Shown here piece by piece: positions 53,942 through 63,415 of a DNA stretch of 64,000 nucleotides. This DNA comes from Pseudomonas graminis (GTDB lineage: Bacteria > Pseudomonadota > Gammaproteobacteria > Pseudomonadales > Pseudomonadaceae), in assembly GCF_001705435.1 (NCBI RefSeq), contig NZ_MDEN01000058.1, forward strand, positions 1 through 64,000, given 5' to 3'. The first letter of the stretch is position 1. Every line of letters begins with the position of its first letter. Both the position numbers and the translations under genes were made by a program. The notes under the pieces are model-generated. The model saw only the letters and a list, made by a program, of their open reading frames with translations. It was not told where the DNA came from and did not search any database.

Positions 53942-55315
53942 ATGTCCAAACCGAATGTGTCTTTCTACAACCTGGCGTGGCGATGGCATTTCTATGCCGG
54001 CCTGTTCGTCGCGCCGTTCATGATTCTGCTGGCGGTCACCGGCATCATCTACCTGTTCAAACCCCAGCTCGACGCGCTGATGTACAGCGACCTGCTGACG
54101 GTTAAACCCGCGCACCACTCACTCAGTGCCGATGACCTGCAAAAGCGTGTGCTGACGGCCTTTCCACAGGCTCAGGTGAGCAAATACCTGCCGCCGCTGA
54201 ATGCCGAGGGCGGCGCGCAGTTCGTGGTCAAAAACGCCGGCCGCGACATGAACGTGTTCATCGATCCCTACAGCGGCACGGTGCTTGGCACCCAGGACGC
54301 AAAGCAAAACCTGCAAGCCATCGCGCGCGAACTGCACGGCGAACTGATGATCGGCACCGTCGGCGACCGGCTGGTGGAACTGGCCGCCGGCTGGGGCATC
54401 GTGCTGGTGGTTTCGGGCGTGTATCTGTGGTGGCCACGCGGTCGATCACCCGCCGGCGTGCTCTGGCCTCGTCTCTCCGCCCGAGGCCGCATTCTCTGGC
54501 GCGACCTGCACGCGGTGACCGGATTCTGGGGGGCGGTGGCGCTGCTGTTCATGTTGCTGAGCGGCATGACCTGGACCGGCATGTGGGGGAAGGTGTATGC
54601 CGATGTCTGGAACACGTTTCCGGCGGCGATGTGGAATGACGTGCCCAAGTCGGACAAGCAGGCGGGCGCCTTGAACAGCGCCAGTGTGCAGACCGTGCCG
54701 TGGGCCATGGAAAACACGCCGATGCCGGTGTCGTCCGGGGATCACGCCGAGCACATGAATCACGCGCACATGTCCAGCGCTCCCGCAGCGCCAGGCATCT
54801 CCCTGCAGCAGGTAGTGGACATCGCCAAGGCGCGCACTATCGAACCGGGCTACAGCATCACCCAACCGAAAACCGCCGATGGCGTGTTCACCGTCTCCGT
54901 GTTCGCCGACGACCCGCGCAATGACGCCACGCTGCATGTCGATCAGTACAGCGGCAAGGTGCTGGCGGACGTGCGTTACAGCGATTACAGCACCGTGTCC
55001 AAGGCCACTGAACTGGGCGTGATGCTGCACGAAGGCAAGATGTACGGCTGGGTAAACCAGCTGCTGATTCTGTTCATCTGCCTGATGGTGCTGCTGAGTT
55101 CGGTGAGCGGAATCGTGATCTGGTGGAAGCGTCGCCCGCAGAACGGTTTCGGCGTTCCGCCGTTGCGTCATGACCTGCCGCGCTGGAAAGCCGCAACGGT
55201 GGTGATGGTCGCGCTGGGCGTGGCGTTTCCGCTGGTAGGGGTTTCGATGCTGGCGGTATGGATGCTCGATCGAATAGTGCGTTCGCGCTTTGCCAAAACG
55301 GCGACAACAGCTTAG
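53942..55315 (+). CDS. PepSY-associated transmembrane protein
   Basis: A 457-residue inner-membrane protein with about four membrane helices and two periplasmic PepSY-type segments (about 45-115 and 285-350). The first helix block is WRWHFYAGLFVAPFMILLAV; a His/Met-rich loop (SGDHAEHMNHAHMSSAP) lies near 270. Members of this group sit beside TonB receptors and are proposed to reduce or accept metal or siderophore in the periplasm. GGGAG precedes the ATG. Confidence 0.85.
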   Translation: MSKPNVSFYNLAWRWHFYAGLFVAPFMILLAVTGIIYLFKPQLDALMYSDLLTVKPAHHSLSADDLQKRVLTAFPQAQVSKYLPPLNAEGGAQFVVKNAGRDMNVFIDPYSGTVLGTQDAKQNLQAIARELHGELMIGTVGDRLVELAAGWGIVLVVSGVYLWWPRGRSPAGVLWPRLSARGRILWRDLHAVTGFWGAVALLFMLLSGMTWTGMWGKVYADVWNTFPAAMWNDVPKSDKQAGALNSASVQTVPWAMENTPMPVSSGDHAEHMNHAHMSSAPAAPGISLQQVVDIAKARTIEPGYSITQPKTADGVFTVSVFADDPRNDATLHVDQYSGKVLADVRYSDYSTVSKATELGVMLHEGKMYGWVNQLLILFICLMVLLSSVSGIVIWWKRRPQNGFGVPPLRHDLPRWKAATVVMVALGVAFPLVGVSMLAVWMLDRIVRSRFAKTATTA

Positions 55316-55579
55316 ATTGCGTCTCGCGGAGCCTGGAACCTCTTTTGGGTGGTTTAGTGATGAATTCCTCCTCATTTCGGGTTTCAGGCTTCGCACCTGT
55401 TTTTCTGATCGTCGAATGTCCCACCTCCTCCGCGAAAACTCCTACCCGTCTGGTCGCTTTTCCTTTACCTCCAGACTTGGCTCCGCCTACAGACGCGCGC
55501 CTCACGCCCTGACTCCATGAAACGAGTCGCCGAACCCGTCGGTTCTGCGAGTCATCCCTCATGCATACGAACAGGCGCC
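55316..55579. other. spacer before the toxin-like gene
   Basis: 264 bp, noticeably less GC-rich than its neighbours, with several CTCC runs. No convincing gene or terminator. A promoter for the toxin-like gene is expected here but not identified. Confidence 0.4.
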
Positions 55580-58500
55580 ATGAATTCCACGAACGTTACC
55601 GCTCCATCCATGCTCGACGTCGACAGCTCTGCCTTGACGATTTACACACTCCCCGATTTCACCCAGGCCCTTGAACAGACGCTCACTGACTGCCTTCGCC
55701 TGAGCCATCGCGGGCTGGCGTTCGATTACGCCCGTGCCCGGCTGGTCTGCCAGGAGCGAAGCATCGAACCCGGCGCAACCGAAGTCACCAGCAGTTACCC
55801 GCTGATTGCCAGCCTGACAGCCCACTTCACCGGGCTTTTTCAGTGGCAGAACGTCGAGTCTGCCGGGCTCTACACCACCGAGTTTCCGTTGTCAGACACG
55901 CCCTCCATCGGCGGGCTGGACCGCGACGCACTGATCGCTCTGTATGCAGCCGTCGCGCAGGCCCTGCCCGCCCGCTACAAACAAACACTGTCGGATCATT
56001 GGGCAGAGCTTCAACCCTCCGGTAAAAAGCGGGGAGACGACTTCCTCGCGGATCGGGTCAAATTGCTCAGGCTGGAGGGCCAGATGCGAGTCGAAAAAGG
56101 TGAGTTTCGTCCGTATCTGTACAGCATGCTCGACGCCACACTGGATTACGGCATGGACACCTCGGCGGACCCACTGCAGAAGCACGACGTCTTTAACCTG
56201 TGGTTGGGGACAAGCTCCACCGCACTGTTTCCCCTGACAGGGGCGTTTGTCATCACCGAGCAACGCAGCGATCAGGTTCCGGCACCTGACGACGAGTCAG
56301 TAGGAGAGGTCGTTCTCTACACCCCTGCCGGCAGTCTGGAACGATTCGATTCAGTGAATCAGCTCACCGGCACCCTCACCCGTCGCCTTGCCGACGAGAC
56401 GCAACGCCGCCAGTTGCTGGGCCATCTCAGGCTCAACGATGTCATCACAATGGCGCTGCCCAACACTGACGTTGAGCAGCCCCCTGTACGTTGGGGCCTG
56501 CAGAAGCTGGGCAATAATTTCATGAGCCTGCTGCTGACATCGCAGATCATCAAGCAGAAGGCAGACTTCGACCACGCGGTGAACATCGCTCAATCCCTGA
56601 ACCTCAATCAGCCGTCGTTGCAGCGACTCATTCTCGAGCTGATGGCCTCGGATCAACTGTTCGACAACCACCGCATCGAGCGGCAGCTGGATTGTGATGT
56701 GGTCCGCGAGCAGATGCCGGACTGGTGGGACAAAATGAGCGAAGAACAGCGGGCCGAATGGACCCGCGATGCGACGGCTTACGCTCAGTCTATCCGGACC
56801 ATCCGGCGCATCAGTCTGGACTACTTCAACACGCCGCAAGCTAACGGCGCCCACGTCATTACGGCCTACGTCGATGCAACGGTCACCGCCGCACTGGCAG
56901 AGAAAAATATCCAGCTGGCGCCTCGAAATATTCAGGTCATTGCGACGTTCCAGCATCTCGACGCGTCCCTGTTTTACCCCCTTACCCCGACAGAAACGAC
57001 AACCCGGTTCCAGACCCACTCGCTGCACGCATTGGCCCACGAAGACGCCCTACGGACGAACATCCAGAACGCCATCGAGTTACGGGCTGCAGACGAACAC
57101 GGTGCAGAGATACCGGGGCTTTCTGGCGCTTTCGTGAGAGAGCTGCTAGCGCGAATCCAGATTCCAAAGCGGCTGGACGACTACCTAACCGAACACCTTG
57201 ATCACTCCGAGTACGCTGGCCAGTTGAAGCGCCAGCACCGCGAGTTGCTGCTGGCGCGACTGGGCATGGCGTATAGGGAGAGTCAGCTCAACGGATTTCC
57301 CGAGAACCGGCTGCGCTGGATCAAAGCGGTACTGGAGGGCCCCGATTCGCAGCGGCGTCCGGGGGTGGACGAGGTCAATATCGAGGTGCGATTGCTGCAC
57401 ATTAGCGGGGTCAAGATCCCGGACGTCATGTTGATTGCCCCCGCTGGCAAATTCAGCAAGGGGCCTCTTGTGCTTTGCACGCTCAACGCCCCGGATAACG
57501 TGGTGTTCCGCGCATTCGACAGCATGTTCCACCTCACGAACGCTTTTCTGGAAAACGACACGTACAAATCCTACATGGCGAGGCTGCTGCCGCTGGCCGA
57601 CAGACGCCAGGCCAGGCTGATGCTCGATTACGAAGAGTCGCTCAAGCACTGGCGCCTCCCGGACGTACTGGCGTCGCTGCCGAGTCCGCTTCCCATCCCG
57701 TCCCACTTTACGCATCCAGTGGTGTTTGTGACGCAGACGGGCGATCTGTTAGACGAGTATTTCGGGGGCAGGATCCGCCAGTTGAAAGAGGAAGCGAAAT
57801 CGCTGCTGATCCAGCCCGGCAGTGGCGAGTCCCGGTGGCAAACCTTCGACATGGTGGTGAGCGTGGCCCTGCTGCTGTTGCCCCCGCCGGTCATGATCCC
57901 CCTCGCGCTCGGAATGGGCCTGGCCAACGCCTGGAGCGGCTTTCAAAAAGTCGATGAAAACGACTGGGACGGTGCCGCACAGGAGTTTATGGACGCGGCC
58001 GGTTATCTGCTGACCGCCGGTATCTCCCGCGCAGGTGGCGCAGCCTTCAAGGGCCGTCAACTGGCGGCGATAAAACGCCCGCACCTGGTCCGCCGCACCG
58101 GACGCCATGGACAGGTGCAGATCGGCTATCTGCTGTCACCCGCTGGGGCGCCCTACTTTGCCGAGTCGGGCATGATCACGAGGCTTGACCCGAAAAAATT
58201 TACCGAGATCACCCTCGATTCTGAAAAGGCCTACGTGGCTCGACGGTTCAACCTGTTCGGGCGGTGCCGCCTGTACCGCCCCTATTACCGAGACCCCGCG
58301 CTGCTGATCCATGAGGACGAATACGTTGTGCGGACAAGGACCGGGGGCTGGCGCAAGCTCTCGCAGCCGGTGGTGCGCCTGGCACCGAGCGCGAGTCGAC
58401 AGGCCCGGCATGACCTAAGCCTGCTGCTCACCGGATGGCCGTTCCCGTCTGAAGGCATTAGCATTGCTGAACCGTCCCTCGATGAACCCCGGTTCCTGGC

Positions 58501-59044
58501 CCTGGCCGAACGCGCAAGGGCGGAGCTGTACCCCGAGCTCCTCGACTACATCGAAGGCGGATCCGCAGAGATCAATCAACTCCTGAGAAGCGGAGCGCGG
58601 ACGCCCCGGACCCAGGCGTTTCTCAACCAGTTCTACCGCCTGCGTTCATGGAAAGGCGATGCGTTCCGTGCCGCGCGCGTCACGGACGAGGGTCTGCAAC
58701 AATTACGACGCCAGCTCGGCGCGGTGTTTGTTGACGCAGGGGTGCAATCAGCGTCCATTAGCCGCGGGAATGCCGTGCGCTGGAGCTTGGACAGGTTCGT
58801 GACGGACCAGGCACTCAGTAATACGCGTCCGGTGTTTCTGATCTTTGCGCCGTCGGTACCGAAGAAGAACATGTTCTCGGATTTTCTTGCCGACCACGTC
58901 GCTATCCCGCCCGGCACCCGCGTTCAGCTCAAAGCGTTTCAAGAGGTGAACGGACAGGCGTTCGCCTATTTCACCGCGCCGGACAACATCGTCTACGAAA
59001 CCTTTGATCTGTTTACGGGGGAGCGTGAGCTTTTCGTGAGGTAG
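55580..59044 (+). CDS. large dermonecrotic-toxin-type protein (DUF6543 family)
   Basis: A 1154-residue protein without signal peptide. The N-terminal ~650 residues (LPDFTQALEQTLTDCLRLSH; DYGMDTSADPLQKHDVFNLW) read as the dermonecrotic-toxin/DUF6543 region frequent in Pseudomonas. Around 755-790 a hydrophobic stretch (VALLLLPPPVMIPLALGMGL) may be a translocation segment. The last ~140 residues resemble an ADP-ribosyltransferase fold (see findings). The start at 55580 is one of two candidates; a frame-matched ATG at 55517 also exists and neither has a strong RBS. It stands alone, with no visible immunity gene or secretion gene. Toxicity and route are inference. Confidence 0.75.
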   Translation: MNSTNVTAPSMLDVDSSALTIYTLPDFTQALEQTLTDCLRLSHRGLAFDYARARLVCQERSIEPGATEVTSSYPLIASLTAHFTGLFQWQNVESAGLYTTEFPLSDTPSIGGLDRDALIALYAAVAQALPARYKQTLSDHWAELQPSGKKRGDDFLADRVKLLRLEGQMRVEKGEFRPYLYSMLDATLDYGMDTSADPLQKHDVFNLWLGTSSTALFPLTGAFVITEQRSDQVPAPDDESVGEVVLYTPAGSLERFDSVNQLTGTLTRRLADETQRRQLLGHLRLNDVITMALPNTDVEQPPVRWGLQKLGNNFMSLLLTSQIIKQKADFDHAVNIAQSLNLNQPSLQRLILELMASDQLFDNHRIERQLDCDVVREQMPDWWDKMSEEQRAEWTRDATAYAQSIRTIRRISLDYFNTPQANGAHVITAYVDATVTAALAEKNIQLAPRNIQVIATFQHLDASLFYPLTPTETTTRFQTHSLHALAHEDALRTNIQNAIELRAADEHGAEIPGLSGAFVRELLARIQIPKRLDDYLTEHLDHSEYAGQLKRQHRELLLARLGMAYRESQLNGFPENRLRWIKAVLEGPDSQRRPGVDEVNIEVRLLHISGVKIPDVMLIAPAGKFSKGPLVLCTLNAPDNVVFRAFDSMFHLTNAFLENDTYKSYMARLLPLADRRQARLMLDYEESLKHWRLPDVLASLPSPLPIPSHFTHPVVFVTQTGDLLDEYFGGRIRQLKEEAKSLLIQPGSGESRWQTFDMVVSVALLLLPPPVMIPLALGMGLANAWSGFQKVDENDWDGAAQEFMDAAGYLLTAGISRAGGAAFKGRQLAAIKRPHLVRRTGRHGQVQIGYLLSPAGAPYFAESGMITRLDPKKFTEITLDSEKAYVARRFNLFGRCRLYRPYYRDPALLIHEDEYVVRTRTGGWRKLSQPVVRLAPSASRQARHDLSLLLTGWPFPSEGISIAEPSLDEPRFLALAERARAELYPELLDYIEGGSAEINQLLRSGARTPRTQAFLNQFYRLRSWKGDAFRAARVTDEGLQQLRRQLGAVFVDAGVQSASISRGNAVRWSLDRFVTDQALSNTRPVFLIFAPSVPKKNMFSDFLADHVAIPPGTRVQLKAFQEVNGQAFAYFTAPDNIVYETFDLFTGERELFVR

Positions 59045-59133
59045 CAGCCCTTGCCGAGTGCGCCAGGCCAGTCAAACGAGGGGCGCCGGACGGTATCGCA
59101 CCAGTTGAGCGCGCTTGACGCACCACCCGCCCC

Positions 59134-59153
59134 GCACCGATCCACATTGGTGC
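59134..59153 (+). promoter_or_regulatory. possible NtrC half-sites
   Basis: GCACC and GGTGC are the two halves of an NtrC site, but 10 nt apart instead of the usual 5. A third half GCACCA lies at 59120-59125. About 55 bp before the sigma-54 promoter. Confidence 0.35.
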
Positions 59154-59206
59154 GCGGCGCCGGGTTCACGCGAAGTTTTGATTCCATTTTGCGACGCGCG
59201 CAGCCT

Positions 59207-59222
59207 TGGCCCAGCGTTTGCT
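59207..59222 (+). promoter_or_regulatory. sigma-54 promoter candidate for urtABCD
   Basis: TGGCCCAGCGTTTGCT fits the -24/-12 consensus TGGCAC-N5-TTGCA/T at nearly every position, with GG and GC exactly 10 nt apart. It is 73 bp before the urtA ATG. Urea uptake is usually nitrogen-regulated, which suits RpoN/NtrC control. Confidence 0.65.
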
Positions 59223-59294
59223 AAAGCCTAAGCAGACGCAACTGTGCACCGCCAACAGCCGTCATCTAAAAAAATCAGAGAATGGAGCTAGCCA

Positions 59295-60560
59295 ATGAAG
59301 CGTCGTAGTTTGCTGAAAGCGTTCACTTTGTCTGCATCGATCGCAGCGATGGGTTTGACCTGGACCGCTCAGGCGGCCGAGACCATCAAGGTCGGCATTC
59401 TGCATTCTTTGTCCGGCACCATGGCCATCTCCGAGACCTCGCTCAAGGACATGGCGCTGATGACCATTGATGAAATCAACGCCAAGGGCGGCGTCAACGG
59501 CAAGATGCTTGAGCCTGTGGTGGTCGACCCCGCGTCGAATTGGCCGTTGTTTGCCGAGAAGGGCCGCCAGTTGCTGACCCAGGACAAGGTCGCCGTGGTG
59601 TTTGGCTGCTGGACCTCGGTGTCGCGCAAGTCGGTGTTGCCGGTCTTCGAAGAGCTGAACGGCTTGCTGTTTTACCCGGTGCAGTACGAAGGCGAAGAGA
59701 TGTCGCCGAACGTGTTCTACACCGGGGCCGCGCCCAACCAGCAAGCGATTCCTGCGGTTGAATACCTGATGAGCGAAGACGGTGGCGCGGCCAAGCGCTT
59801 CTTCCTGCTGGGCACCGACTACGTTTACCCGCGCACCACCAACAAGATTCTGCGCTCGTTCCTGCACTCCAAAGGTATCGCGGACAAGGACATCGAAGAG
59901 GTCTACACCCCGTTCGGTCACAGCGATTACCAGACCATCGTGTCGAACATCAAAAAGTTCGCGGCGGGCGGCAAGACGGCGGTGATCTCAACGGTCAACG
60001 GTGACTCCAACGTGCCGTTCTATAAGGAACTGGGCAATCAGGGGCTGAAGGCCACCGACGTACCGGTTGTAGCGTTCTCGGTCGGCGAAGAAGAACTGCG
60101 CGGCGTCGACACCAAACCGCTGGTGGGCAACCTGGCGGCGTGGAACTACTTCGAATCGGTGAAGAACCCGGTCAACACCAAGTTCGTCGCCGACTGGAAG
60201 GCCTACGCCAAGGCGCACAACCTGCCGAACGCCGACAAGGCCGTGACCAACGACCCGATGGAAGCCACGTACGTGGGTATCCACATGTGGGCGCAAGCGG
60301 TCGAGAAAGCCAAATCCACCGACGTGGATAAAGTCCGCGAAGCCATGGCTGGCCAGACCTTCGCCGCGCCGTCGGGCTTCACCCTGACGATGGACAAGAC
60401 CAACCACCACTTGCACAAACCGGTGATGATCGGCGAGATCAAGGCTGACGGTCAGTTCAACGTGGTGTGGCAGACCAAAGAGCCGATTCGCGCCCAGCCT
60501 TGGAGTCCGTTCATTCCGGGCAACGACAAAAAGCCTGACTACGCAGTGAAGAGCAACTAA
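59295..60560 (+). CDS. urtA: urea ABC transporter, substrate-binding protein
   Basis: A 421-residue periplasmic binding protein with a Sec/Tat-like signal (MKRRSLLKAFTLSASIAAMG), then ETIKVGILHSLSGTMAISE, the opening of UrtA-type proteins, and GCWTSVSRKSVLPVFEELNG, typical of urea binders in the amide-binding family. It delivers urea to UrtBC. GGAG precedes the ATG. A REP doublet separates it from urtB. Confidence 0.94.
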   Translation: MKRRSLLKAFTLSASIAAMGLTWTAQAAETIKVGILHSLSGTMAISETSLKDMALMTIDEINAKGGVNGKMLEPVVVDPASNWPLFAEKGRQLLTQDKVAVVFGCWTSVSRKSVLPVFEELNGLLFYPVQYEGEEMSPNVFYTGAAPNQQAIPAVEYLMSEDGGAAKRFFLLGTDYVYPRTTNKILRSFLHSKGIADKDIEEVYTPFGHSDYQTIVSNIKKFAAGGKTAVISTVNGDSNVPFYKELGNQGLKATDVPVVAFSVGEEELRGVDTKPLVGNLAAWNYFESVKNPVNTKFVADWKAYAKAHNLPNADKAVTNDPMEATYVGIHMWAQAVEKAKSTDVDKVREAMAGQTFAAPSGFTLTMDKTNHHLHKPVMIGEIKADGQFNVVWQTKEPIRAQPWSPFIPGNDKKPDYAVKSN

Positions 60561-60609
60561 GGAAAACAGGGTAAACGGTCGGTTGAAATGTTCCGGCTGA
60601 ACCTTTCCC

Positions 60610-60701
60610 TGTGGGAGCGAGCTTGCTCGCGAATGCGATCTCACCGAGATCGCAGATGTCGTCTGACATCACGTGATCGCGAGCAAGCTCACGCCTACAG
60701 G
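60610..60701. repeat. REP doublet with inner hairpins, between urtA and urtB
   Basis: TGTGGGAGCGAGCTTGCTCG (from 60610) and the inverted GATCGCGAGCAAGCTCACGC (from 60675) enclose two more perfect hairpins, GCGATCTC/GAGATCGC (60635-60653) and GATGTC/GACATC (60655-60670). Confidence 0.8.
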
Positions 60702-60746
60702 TTCCCTGCATGACATTGCGTCATGCGGGTGCTCCCAGGACTCGAT

Positions 60747-62336
60747 ATGCCCAGATACTTCCACCACCTCATTCTCGCGCTGTGCCTGTGGCTGCCTTTC
60801 GCCGCCCATGCCAGCGATGCCGGCGACTTTGTCGCGGGCGACTCCTCCGAGCGCGCCCAACTGCTGGAAACCTGGGCCGCCAGGCCTGACCCGGCGCGCG
60901 TCGAGTTGCTGGTTGCCCTGCAGGACGGCCGCGTCGCCGCCGACAGCAGCAAGCGGGCGTTCATCCAGAACGGCGACAGCTTCATCGCCGTCGACCCTGC
61001 CGCTCCCGCGCTGGCCGATGCGCCAAACCCCGACACGCCACAGGCCATCAGCTTGAACAACCGCCTTCGCGGCCTGATCAACACCGCGCTGGCCAGCCAT
61101 CAATTGCTCGCTGCCGATCCCAAGGTTCGCCTGGCCGCCGCGCAAATCCTGCAGAAAAGCGCCCGTCCGGCGCAATTGCCGTTGCTGGTGCAACAAGTGG
61201 CGAGCGAACAGGACGACAGCGTCCATTCGGCCCTTAATCTGGCGCTGGCCAACCTGCAGCTGGTGGACGTGAGCCCTACCGTGCGGCTCGCCGCGGTGCG
61301 CCTGCTCGGTGAGACCGGTGACCCGCTGGCCCGCACCCGGCTGGAAACCCTGCTCGAACCCAACGTTGAAACCGACCCCACCGTGCGTCTGGCGGCGGAG
61401 ACAAGCCTGGCTCAGGTCAAACGCAAATTAATGATTGGCGAGATCCTCGGGCAAGCCTTCGCCGGCCTGTCGCTCGGGTCGATTCTGCTGCTGGCGGCGC
61501 TGGGACTGGCGATCACCTTCGGCCTGCTCGGAGTGATCAACATGGCCCACGGCGAGATGCTGATGCTCGGCGCCTACGCCACCTACGTCGTGCAGATGAT
61601 GTTTCAGCGGTACGCCCCCGGCGCCCTTGAGTTTTATCCGCTGGTGGCGCTGCCGATCGCGTTTTTCGTCACCGCGTGCATCGGCATGGCCCTGGAACGT
61701 ACGGTCATTCGCCACTTGTACGGTCGCCCGCTGGAAACACTGCTGGCGACCTGGGGCATCAGCCTGATGCTGATCCAACTGATTCGCGTGGTGTTCGGCG
61801 CGCAGAACGTCGAAGTGGCGAACCCGGAATGGCTGTCGGGCGGCATTCAGGTGCTGCCCAATCTCGTGCTGCCCTGGAACCGCATCGTCATCATCGCCTT
61901 CGCGCTGTTTGTCGTCGTGCTGACCTGGCTGCTGCTGAACAAAACCCGCCTGGGCCTGAACGTGCGTGCCGTCACCCAGAACCGCAACATGGCCGCCTGC
62001 TGCGGCGTGCCCACCGGGCGCATCGACATGATGGCCTTCGGGCTCGGCTCCGGCATTGCCGGCCTGGGCGGCGTGGCACTCAGCCAAATTGGCAACGTCG
62101 GTCCTGACCTGGGCCAGAGCTACATCATCGACTCCTTCCTCGTGGTCGTGCTCGGCGGCGTCGGGCAACTGGCCGGCAGCGTCACCGCAGCCTTCGGGCT
62201 GGGCATCGCCAACAAGATTCTCGAACCGCAGATCGGCGCGGTACTGGGCAAGATCCTGATCCTGGCGCTGATCATTCTGTTCATTCAGAAACGTCCGCAA
62301 GGCCTCTTCGCACTCAAAGGACGGGTGATCGACTGA
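60747..62336 (+). CDS. urtB: urea ABC transporter, permease UrtB
   Basis: A 529-residue permease. A signal-like helix (MPRYFHHLILALCLWLPFAA) and an extracytoplasmic ~215-residue alpha-helical repeat domain precede the LivH-type membrane part (from about residue 235, GQAFAGLSLGSILLLAALGL). The long N-terminus is normal for UrtB compared with amino-acid permeases. The start at 60747 follows AGGA; an in-frame ATG lies 24 nt earlier. Its stop overlaps urtC. Confidence 0.92.
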   Translation: MPRYFHHLILALCLWLPFAAHASDAGDFVAGDSSERAQLLETWAARPDPARVELLVALQDGRVAADSSKRAFIQNGDSFIAVDPAAPALADAPNPDTPQAISLNNRLRGLINTALASHQLLAADPKVRLAAAQILQKSARPAQLPLLVQQVASEQDDSVHSALNLALANLQLVDVSPTVRLAAVRLLGETGDPLARTRLETLLEPNVETDPTVRLAAETSLAQVKRKLMIGEILGQAFAGLSLGSILLLAALGLAITFGLLGVINMAHGEMLMLGAYATYVVQMMFQRYAPGALEFYPLVALPIAFFVTACIGMALERTVIRHLYGRPLETLLATWGISLMLIQLIRVVFGAQNVEVANPEWLSGGIQVLPNLVLPWNRIVIIAFALFVVVLTWLLLNKTRLGLNVRAVTQNRNMAACCGVPTGRIDMMAFGLGSGIAGLGGVALSQIGNVGPDLGQSYIIDSFLVVVLGGVGQLAGSVTAAFGLGIANKILEPQIGAVLGKILILALIILFIQKRPQGLFALKGRVID

Positions 62337-63415
62337 TGAATCAGCCATTGATGGTCACTGCCGCGCAACGCGCCGGCACCCAAGTCACGGTCGCGGTCGG
62401 GGTGGTGATTCTTGCCTTGCTGATCGCCCTGCCGTTGCTGTCCCTGCTGCCCGAGAGCAACAGCCTGCAAGTCTCGGCCTACACCCTGACGCTGGTGGGC
62501 AAAATCCTCTGCTACGCGATCGTTGCCCTGGCACTGGATCTGGTCTGGGGTTACGCGGGCCTGTTGTCCCTGGGCCACGGGCTGTTCTTCGCGCTGGGCG
62601 GTTACGCGATGGGCATGTACCTGATGCGCGAAGCGTCGGGCGACGGTCTGCCGGCGTTCATGACCTTTCTGTCGTGGACCGAACTGCCGTGGTACTGGGT
62701 CGGCACCCAGCATTTCCTCTGGGCCATGTGCCTGGTGGTCCTGGCGCCGGGGTTGCTGGCACTGGTGTTCGGCTTCTTCGCCTTCCGCTCGCGGATCAAG
62801 GGCGTGTACTTCTCGATCATGACCCAGGCACTGACCTTCGCCGGCATGCTGCTGTTTTTCCGCAACGAAACCGGCTTTGGCGGCAACAACGGTTTCACCA
62901 ACTTCCGCAGCATTCTGGGGTTCAGCATCACCTCCCAGGGCACTCGCGCGGTGTTGTTTCTGCTGACGGTGGCGCTGCTGGCGGGCAGCCTGTTTGTCGG
63001 CTGGCGTCTGGCCCGCAGCAAGTTCGGTCGTGTGTTGACCGCCGTGCGCGATGCGGAGAACCGTTTGATGTTCTGCGGCTACGATCCGCGCGGTTTCAAG
63101 CTGTTTGTCTGGGTGTTGAGCGCCGTGCTGTGCGGGCTGGCCGGGGCGTTGTACGTGCCGCAGGTGGGCATCATCAACCCGAGCGAAATGTCGCCGACCA
63201 ACTCCATTGAAGCGGCCGTCTGGGTCGCCCTGGGCGGTCGCGGCACGCTGATCGGCCCACTGCTCGGCGCCGGTCTGGTCAATGGCATGAAGAGTTGGTT
63301 CACCGTGGCCTTCCCGGAATACTGGCTGTTCTTCCTCGGCGCGCTGTTCATCGTGGTGACGCTGTACCTGCCCAAGGGCGTGATCGGCCTGATCAAAAAA
63401 AGGGGCGAGCAATGA
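62336..63415 (+). CDS. urtC: urea ABC transporter, permease UrtC
   Basis: A 359-residue LivM-type permease with about nine helices. YAIVALALDLVWGYAGLLSL and GRVLTAVRDAENRLMFCGYD are signatures of UrtC. The start overlaps the urtB stop (TGATG) and its stop overlaps urtD (ATGA). Confidence 0.94.
   Translation: MNQPLMVTAAQRAGTQVTVAVGVVILALLIALPLLSLLPESNSLQVSAYTLTLVGKILCYAIVALALDLVWGYAGLLSLGHGLFFALGGYAMGMYLMREASGDGLPAFMTFLSWTELPWYWVGTQHFLWAMCLVVLAPGLLALVFGFFAFRSRIKGVYFSIMTQALTFAGMLLFFRNETGFGGNNGFTNFRSILGFSITSQGTRAVLFLLTVALLAGSLFVGWRLARSKFGRVLTAVRDAENRLMFCGYDPRGFKLFVWVLSAVLCGLAGALYVPQVGIINPSEMSPTNSIEAAVWVALGGRGTLIGPLLGAGLVNGMKSWFTVAFPEYWLFFLGALFIVVTLYLPKGVIGLIKKRGEQ

Larger units (their letters stand above)
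59045..59294. other. control region of the urt operon
   Basis: A 250-bp spacer holding GCACC/GGTGC half-sites (59134-59153), a sigma-54 promoter match (59207-59222) and the urtA Shine-Dalgarno GGAG (59284-59287). Confidence 0.6.
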
